Source of the DNA: Streptomyces liliifuscus
GTDB taxonomy: Bacteria > Actinomycetota > Actinomycetes > Streptomycetales > Streptomycetaceae
DNA length: 64,000 bases
Assembly (NCBI RefSeq): GCF_016598615.1
Contig: NZ_CP066831.1
Span: 2,542,001-2,606,000 of the forward strand
Reading direction: 5' to 3'
A model generated the notes under the pieces. That model searched no databases. It was not told where the DNA came from and saw only the letters and a list, made by a program, of their open reading frames with translations. Every line of letters begins with the position of its first letter. Positions within the stretch are counted from its first letter, which is position 1. Of the stretch, positions 59,275 through 64,000 are shown one piece after another. A program made the translations under genes and the position numbers.

Positions 59275-60087
59275 GTGACCAACGACGTTGCCGAGCGCAC
59301 GCTTCCCGCCCCCGACGCGTTGCGGCCGTGGATCGACGGCATCGAGATCGGGGCGGCGGTCGACAGCGACAGTGCGTCGCGCGAGCCGTTCACCCGTGTC
59401 CCGGACGCCGCTACGAAGGTCGTCGTGCGGGTCGACGCGAACGGTCACCGGGACACGCTCGTCGTCGGGCCGCGCACCCGGGCCACCTATCACACGAGCA
59501 AGCGGCTCGCGTCGTGTGTGCAGGTGCGGCTCGGGCCGGGTACGGCGCGGCCGTTGCTCGGTGTCCCGGCGGTCGAGCTCGTGGGGCGGGTGGTGCGGCT
59601 CGGGGACCTTCCCGGTGCGTCCGCGCGTCAACTCGCGGACGAGTTGCGGTGGTTGGAGGGCGAGGATGCGGTGGGCCGGTTGATGGAGGTGCTGCCGGGG
59701 CGGCTTGCGGCCGGTGACGGGGCGGATCGTTCTCGGCGGGAGGTTTTGCGGGCTGCCGTCGAGGCGTTGTCGACGGATGTGGAGCGTGTTCCTTCGCAGG
59801 TGCGGGAGTTGGCTCGGCGGTTGGCCGTGAGTGAGCGGCAGTTGCGGAATCTGTTCGCGGAGGGGGTGGGGGTTTCTCCGAAGCACTTTGCTCGGATCGG
59901 GCGGGTTCGGCATGTGCTGGCGCATGGTGGGGGGACGGGGTGGGCGGAGCTTGCCGCGTCCACCGGGTACTACGACCAGTCCCATATGACGGCCGACTTC
60001 CGCACGCTGATGGGCGTCCCGCCCCGCTCCTTCTTCACCGGCCGCCTCCCGACGGCCCAGCCTTGCCAGTCCCTGAGCCGGGTGTGA
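59275..60087 (+). CDS. AraC-family regulator
   Basis: A 270-residue AraC-type regulator. The N-terminal half has TKVVVRVDANGHRDTLVVGP and ATYHTSKRLASCVQVRLGPG, the DUF6597-like sensor fold; the C-terminal HTH has VRELARRLAVSERQLRNLF, PKHFARIGRVRHVL and AASTGYYDQSHMTADFRTL. It is divergent from the NmrA-like gene, which it may control. The GTG start is preceded by GGTGG at close distance. It ends 14 bases before repeat B. Confidence 0.92.
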   Translation: MTNDVAERTLPAPDALRPWIDGIEIGAAVDSDSASREPFTRVPDAATKVVVRVDANGHRDTLVVGPRTRATYHTSKRLASCVQVRLGPGTARPLLGVPAVELVGRVVRLGDLPGASARQLADELRWLEGEDAVGRLMEVLPGRLAAGDGADRSRREVLRAAVEALSTDVERVPSQVRELARRLAVSERQLRNLFAEGVGVSPKHFARIGRVRHVLAHGGGTGWAELAASTGYYDQSHMTADFRTLMGVPPRSFFTGRLPTAQPCQSLSRV

Positions 60088-60101
60088 TCCGGGGAGGTTT
60101 C

Positions 60102-60246
60102 TCGCCCCCGCCGCCCCTACCCGTCCCGTCCCTGGGGGCTCCGCCCCCAGACCCCGCTGAAATTCAGCCCCTCCGGCGTTTGAGGAGCGGGGGTTCGGGG
60201 GCTGGCCCCCGAAAGGGACGGGAATGGGTGGGGGCGGCGGGGGCGA
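60102..60246. repeat. Dispersed element B, copy 3
   Basis: Begins TCGCCCCCGCCGCCCCTACC and ends GGGGGCGGCGGGGGCGA, with the inner CCTCCGGCGTTTGAGGAGCG arm (145 bp). It starts 14 bases after the AraC-type stop codon. The rest of the gap up to the GH89 start (60247-60381) shows no clear element. Confidence 0.8.
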
Positions 60247-60381
60247 AAGAATCCCCCGGCCAGTTCACCGCCGGTTCTCCCCCATGTGGCCCAGCCGCCG
60301 TGCCCAGGTCCCCCCACCGCGGGTATCCCTCCCACGGCACCCCCACGCCCGTCCCCACCGTCGCGAACCGGAGACCCACCC

Positions 60382-62598
60382 ATGCCGCTGGCCCGTCGCG
60401 CGTTCCTCACCGCAGTCGCCGGCGCAGCCGGTACCGTCGCTTGTTCTCACGCACCCGCACACTCGGACGGCACCCCGGCCAAGGAGGCACCCGTGACGGA
60501 GGCGGCAGCAGCAGCGGCGACAAGGGCGGCCAGGCGGCTCCTCCCCCACCACTGGCGGCAGTTGCGATTCGAGGCGACGGGCACCAGGACGGACACCTTC
60601 AGAGTCTCCGGCGACACCGGCCGCATCACCATCACCGGCAACACCGCGGCCACCCAACTCATCGGCCTCCGCTGGTACTTGAAGCACACCGCGCACGCCA
60701 ACATCAGCTGGGCGGGCGAGCAGCTCGACCTCCCGACGGACCTGCCCGGCCTCGCCGAACCGGTCACCCGGACGGCCAACGTCCCGCACCGCTTCGCCCT
60801 CAACGACACGAACGACGGCTACACGGGCGCGTACAACGACTGGACCTACTGGGAGCGCGAGCTGGACGTGCTGGCGCTGCACGGCTACAACGAGGTGCTG
60901 GTGTACGCGGGCGCGGACGCGCTGTACCACCGGGTGTTCCGCGGGTTCGGGTACACGGACGAGGAACTGCGGCAGTGGATCGCGGGGCCCGCCCACCAGC
61001 CGTGGTGGCTGATGCAGAATCTCGCCGCCTTCCCGGATCCCGTGTCGCGGCAACTCCTCGACGCCCGCGCCGCGCTCGGGCGCCGAATCACCGACCGGGT
61101 ACGGGAGTTGGGCATGACGCCCGTGTTCCCCGGCTACTTCGGCACGGTCCCGCCGGGCTTCGCCGACCGGAACGAAGGGGCCCGCACCGTTCCCCAGGGC
61201 ACCTGGATGGGACTCCGGCGCCCCGACTGGCTCGACCCTCGCACCGAGCACTTCGCGCGCGTCGCGGCGGCCTTCTACCGGGCCCAGGACGAGATGTTCG
61301 GCGGCCCTTCGACGCTCTACAAGATGGACCTGCTGCACGAGGGCGGCGACCCGGGTGACGTTCCGGTCGCCGACGCGGCGAAGGGCGTCGAGAAGGCGCT
61401 GCTCACCGCGCACCCGGACGCGATCTGGGTCATCCTCGGCTGGCAGCGCAACCCGCCGCGGGCGATCGTCGACGCCGTGGACAAGTCCCACATGCTCGTC
61501 GTCGACGGACTTTCCGACCGCTTCCCGAAGGTCACGGACCGCGAGGCCGACTGGGGCGACACCCCGTACGCCTTCGGCTCGATCTGGAACTTCGGCGGCC
61601 ATACGACCCTGGGCGCCAACACCCCCGACTGGGCAGCCCTGTTCAACCAGTGGCGCACCAAGCCGGGCAGCACCCTCCGCGGGGTCGCCCTGCTCCCCGA
61701 GGCCGCCGACAACAACCCCGCCGCGTTCGACCTGTTCTCCGAACTCGCCTGGGAGGACGGCGAGTTGGATCTGAAGGCGTGGTTCAGGGAGTGGGCCCTC
61801 TCCCGCTACGGCGCCCGCGATCCGCACGCCGAGGCCGCCTGGGACATCCTGCGCCGCACCGCGTACGGCACGACACGCGCCGACTCCTGGAGCGAGGGCG
61901 CCGACGGACTGTTCGGCGCCCGTCCCTCACTCACGGCGAAGTCGGCCGCCAAGTGGTCGCCCAAGCAACTCCGGTACGACGCCGACGAGTTCGAGCCCGC
62001 GCTCGGCGAACTGCTCCGGGTGCGCGCGAACCTCCGGAACTCCTCCGCCTACCGCCGCGACCTCCTCGACGTGGCACGCCAGGCCGTATCCAACCGCAGC
62101 CGCGTCCTCCTCCCCCGCATCAGAAAGGCGTACGAGGCCGGGGACGCGTCCGACTTCGACCGGATGACCGGGGACTGGCTCGCCCTGATGGACGTACTGG
62201 AGACCCTGCTGGCCACCGACTCCGGGCATCTGCTGGGGCGTTGGGTCGCCGACGCGCGGGCCTGGGGCGCGGACGCGGCGGAGCGGGACCGGCTGGCGTA
62301 CGACAATCTGTCGCTGCTGACGGTGTGGGGCACCCGGCAGGGCGCGGACGCCGGACTGCGCGACTACGGCAACCGTGAGTGGGCGGGTCTGGTCGGCGGG
62401 CTCTACCGGCTGCGGTGGTCGACGTACTTCACCGAACTGCGGGCCGCGATGGCCGAGAATCGCGCGCCGGAAGTCGTCGACTGGTTCACCATGGAGGACC
62501 GCTGGACCCGTCGGCCGGGGCACCTCGCCACCAGGCCCACCGGTGACACGTACGAAGCCGCCGTCCGCGTACGAGAACTGCTGGTCACGACCCGCTAG
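60382..62598 (+). CDS. Alpha-N-acetylglucosaminidase (GH89)
   Basis: A 738-residue exported glycosidase of family GH89, related to human NAGLU, releasing terminal alpha-GlcNAc. The signal ARRAFLTAVAGAAGTVAC has a twin-arginine pattern and ends in a possible lipobox Cys, so it may be a Tat-exported lipoprotein. Family features are WNDWTYWERELDVLALHGYN-like text (NDWTYWERELD), DLLHEGGD, a catalytic-type Glu in LLPEAADNNPA, and WAGLVGGLYRLRW near the end. GGAG precedes the ATG by eight bases. It lies before a chitosanase on the same strand. Confidence 0.94.
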   Translation: MPLARRAFLTAVAGAAGTVACSHAPAHSDGTPAKEAPVTEAAAAAATRAARRLLPHHWRQLRFEATGTRTDTFRVSGDTGRITITGNTAATQLIGLRWYLKHTAHANISWAGEQLDLPTDLPGLAEPVTRTANVPHRFALNDTNDGYTGAYNDWTYWERELDVLALHGYNEVLVYAGADALYHRVFRGFGYTDEELRQWIAGPAHQPWWLMQNLAAFPDPVSRQLLDARAALGRRITDRVRELGMTPVFPGYFGTVPPGFADRNEGARTVPQGTWMGLRRPDWLDPRTEHFARVAAAFYRAQDEMFGGPSTLYKMDLLHEGGDPGDVPVADAAKGVEKALLTAHPDAIWVILGWQRNPPRAIVDAVDKSHMLVVDGLSDRFPKVTDREADWGDTPYAFGSIWNFGGHTTLGANTPDWAALFNQWRTKPGSTLRGVALLPEAADNNPAAFDLFSELAWEDGELDLKAWFREWALSRYGARDPHAEAAWDILRRTAYGTTRADSWSEGADGLFGARPSLTAKSAAKWSPKQLRYDADEFEPALGELLRVRANLRNSSAYRRDLLDVARQAVSNRSRVLLPRIRKAYEAGDASDFDRMTGDWLALMDVLETLLATDSGHLLGRWVADARAWGADAAERDRLAYDNLSLLTVWGTRQGADAGLRDYGNREWAGLVGGLYRLRWSTYFTELRAAMAENRAPEVVDWFTMEDRWTRRPGHLATRPTGDTYEAAVRVRELLVTTR

Positions 62599-62661
62599 CC
62601 GGTCCCGCGCCGCCACCCGGCCCCGTCGTACGGCCTCGACTCCTCCACAACACGCACCTCC

Positions 62662-62690
62662 TTGACGGGTATACGTCACTCCGAATTTCT
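62662..62690 (+). promoter_or_regulatory. Probable chitosanase promoter
   Basis: TTGACG (62662-62667), 17-base spacer, AT-rich ATTTCT (62685-62690). The operator below overlaps the expected start of transcription. Confidence 0.4.
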
Positions 62691-62691
62691 G

Positions 62692-62708
62692 GTAGGAAAC
62701 CTTCCTAA
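62692..62708. promoter_or_regulatory. csnR box: CsnR-type operator
   Basis: GTAGGAAACCTTCCTAA differs at three of 17 positions from the palindrome TTAGGAAAGTTTCCTAA known as the CsnR operator in front of csnA. It lies 38 bases before the chitosanase start. Confidence 0.75.
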
Positions 62709-62745
62709 CAGTACGGAGAACGGCTCCCACCCCACTGGAGGTCCC

Positions 62746-63561
62746 GTGCACACCCCCCACATACGATCCTCGCGTCGAACGCTTCTCGCGCTGATCGGAG
62801 CATCCCTGGTGGCAGGTCCCGTCATCGCCACCAGGTCCGCGAGCGCCGCGCCGGCCGGCCTCGACGACCCGGCGAAGAAGGAGATCGCCATGAAGCTGGT
62901 CTCCAGCGCGGAGAACTCCTCGCTGGACTGGAAGGCGCAGTACAAGTACATCGAGGACATCGGCGACGGCCGCGGCTACACGGCCGGGATCATCGGCTTC
63001 TGCTCCGGTACGGGCGACATGCTCGACCTCGTCGAGCTGTACACGCAGCGCAGGCCGGGCAACGTACTGGCCGGGTACCTGCCGGCCCTGCGTCGCGTCG
63101 ACGGCACCGACTCCCACGAGGGCCTCGACCCCGGATACCCGGACGCCTGGCGCCGGGCCGCCCAGGACGAGGCGTTCCGGCGGGCCCAGAACGACGAGCG
63201 TGACCGCGTCTACTTCAACCCCGCGGTCGGGCGGGGCAAGGCCGACGGCATCGGCACGCTCGGCCAGTTCGCGTACTACGACGCCATCGTGATGCACGGC
63301 GACGGCGGCGACAGTACGAGTTTCAGCAGCATCCGCAGGCGCGCCCTCGACCGGGCCAGGCCCCCGGCCCAGGGCGGCGACGAGGTGACGTACCTCAACG
63401 CCTTCCTCGACGCCCGGGTGTGGGCGATGAAGCAGGAGGAGGCCCACGAGGACACCAGCCGCGTGGACACCGCCCAGCGCGTCTTCCTCAGGAACCGGAA
63501 CCTGAACCTGGATCCGCCCCTGGACTGGCAGGTCTACGGGGACAGCTACCACATCGGCTGA
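62746..63561 (+). CDS. csnA: Chitosanase (GH46)
   Basis: An exported endo-chitosanase of family GH46. The 271-residue precursor has an Arg-Arg signal (SSRRTLLALIGASLVAGP, Tat- or Sec-type). The catalytic Glu56 (SSAENS) and Asp74 (IGDGRG) keep the 18-residue spacing of Glu22 and Asp40 in the Streptomyces N174 enzyme. The domain continues through GIIGFCSGTGDMLDLVE, LGQFAYYDAIVMHG and a final WQVYGDSYHIG. GGAGGT precedes the GTG start. Its promoter contains a CsnR-type operator, so chitosan breakdown products should induce it. Confidence 0.96.
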   Translation: MHTPHIRSSRRTLLALIGASLVAGPVIATRSASAAPAGLDDPAKKEIAMKLVSSAENSSLDWKAQYKYIEDIGDGRGYTAGIIGFCSGTGDMLDLVELYTQRRPGNVLAGYLPALRRVDGTDSHEGLDPGYPDAWRRAAQDEAFRRAQNDERDRVYFNPAVGRGKADGIGTLGQFAYYDAIVMHGDGGDSTSFSSIRRRALDRARPPAQGGDEVTYLNAFLDARVWAMKQEEAHEDTSRVDTAQRVFLRNRNLNLDPPLDWQVYGDSYHIG

Positions 63562-63582
63562 ACCCGTTTGCCTGAAAACCCA

Positions 63583-63613
63583 AGGGCGCGGCACGTGTGA
63601 CGTGCCGCGCCCT
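63583..63613. terminator. Bidirectional terminator after chitosanase
   Basis: AGGGCGCGGCACGT (63583-63596), three-base loop, ACGTGCCGCGCCCT (63600-63613): a 14-bp perfect stem between convergent genes. Confidence 0.85.
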
Positions 63614-63646
63614 GCCGTCCGTACGGGCAGTACAGGCAGTACGGGA

Positions 63647-64000
63647 TCAGTGGATCGAGGCCGGCTGCGGATCCATCGGGGACGTCACCTCGTCGTCGGC
63701 CGCGCGGCCCCCGCCCAGGTGGTTGAAGACGAGGTTCAGGGCGACCGCCGCCACGCACCCCGTCGAGATCCCCGAGTCCAGGATGATCTTCGCGGTCTCC
63801 GGGAACGCGTGGTAGAACTCCGGCGCCGTGATCGGGATGATGCCGACGGCCAGTGAGACCGCCACGATCAGGACGTTGTTGTCCTTCTCCAGGCCCGCCT
63901 TGACGAGAGTCTGGATGCCGCTCGCGGCGACCGAGCCGAACAGCACCACGCCCGCGCCGCCGAGCACGGGGCGGGGTACGACGGCGATGAGCGAGGCGGC
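63647..64000 (-). CDS. Nucleobase:cation symporter-2 (xanthine/uracil permease), N-terminus cut off
   Basis: The last 117 residues of a purine or pyrimidine permease of the NCS2 family; the frame is open at the window edge. Features are PRPVLGGAGVVLFGSVAASGIQTL, the NCS2 loop with Gly/Ile-rich helix, NNVLIVAVSLAVGIIPI, and a Cys-containing helix STGCVAAVALNLVFNHL, followed by an acidic tail. Xanthine permeases (PbuX-like) show the same end. It imports a base with a cation. It is convergent with chitosanase. Confidence 0.9.
   Translation of the reverse strand, partial: AASLIAVVPRPVLGGAGVVLFGSVAASGIQTLVKAGLEKDNNVLIVAVSLAVGIIPITAPEFYHAFPETAKIILDSGISTGCVAAVALNLVFNHLGGGRAADDEVTSPMDPQPASIH

Overview
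The window is high-GC actinobacterial DNA that reads as a Streptomyces chromosome. The evidence is third-position GC bias in almost every gene, frequent GTG starts, ATGA/GTGA/TGATG gene overlaps, very rare TTA codons, IclR/GntR/ROK/LAL regulators, and two families of GC-rich intergenic repeats typical of the genus. I see no rRNA, tRNA, CRISPR array, insertion sequence or phage gene. No gap without a gene exceeds 300 bases.

Layout. 1-13 kb: a cut-off hypothetical gene, a divergent XRE regulator and methionine aminopeptidase (map), gamma-glutamyltransferase, a membrane-anchored unknown, a secreted S15-type hydrolase, a GluA-type ABC ATPase without its usual partners, a secreted SGNH esterase, then exonuclease III, a metallo-hydrolase and the fused protocatechuate enzyme PcaL. 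13-25 kb: a long minus-strand block with a sugar ABC transporter, ROK kinase and GntR regulator (an oxidoreductase is divergent), followed by a membrane protein and an overlapping SNF2 helicase/SWIM-protein pair. 26-33 kb: a two-component system followed by a P450, an RNase Sa-type secreted ribonuclease, a DHFR-like reductase, an AIM24 protein and an SDR.

33-40 kb is an allantoin-to-malate module: allantoicase, allantoinase, the regulator AllR, a MobA/MocA-like nucleotidyltransferase and malate synthase. TTCC-N7-GGAA operators lie in front of allB/allR and also in front of malate synthase, so glyoxylate release and its capture appear to be one regulon. 40-53 kb: an overlapping HipA-like/SelW pair, an RTX-repeat secreted protein facing a large LAL regulator (both carry a TTA codon), a lipoprotein, dienelactone hydrolase, two divergent NIS siderophore synthetases and a von Willebrand A membrane pair.

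53-64 kb: a regulator/aminotransferase divergon, a TTA-containing thioesterase, an HxlR/MFS divergon, an NmrA protein and AraC regulator, a GH89 alpha-N-acetylglucosaminidase, a GH46 chitosanase with a CsnR-type operator, and the end of a nucleobase permease. Recurring themes are leaderless promoters (XRE, map, gntR, the oxidoreductase, the vWA gene), four TTA (bldA-type) genes, and hairpin terminators or repeat elements between convergent genes.
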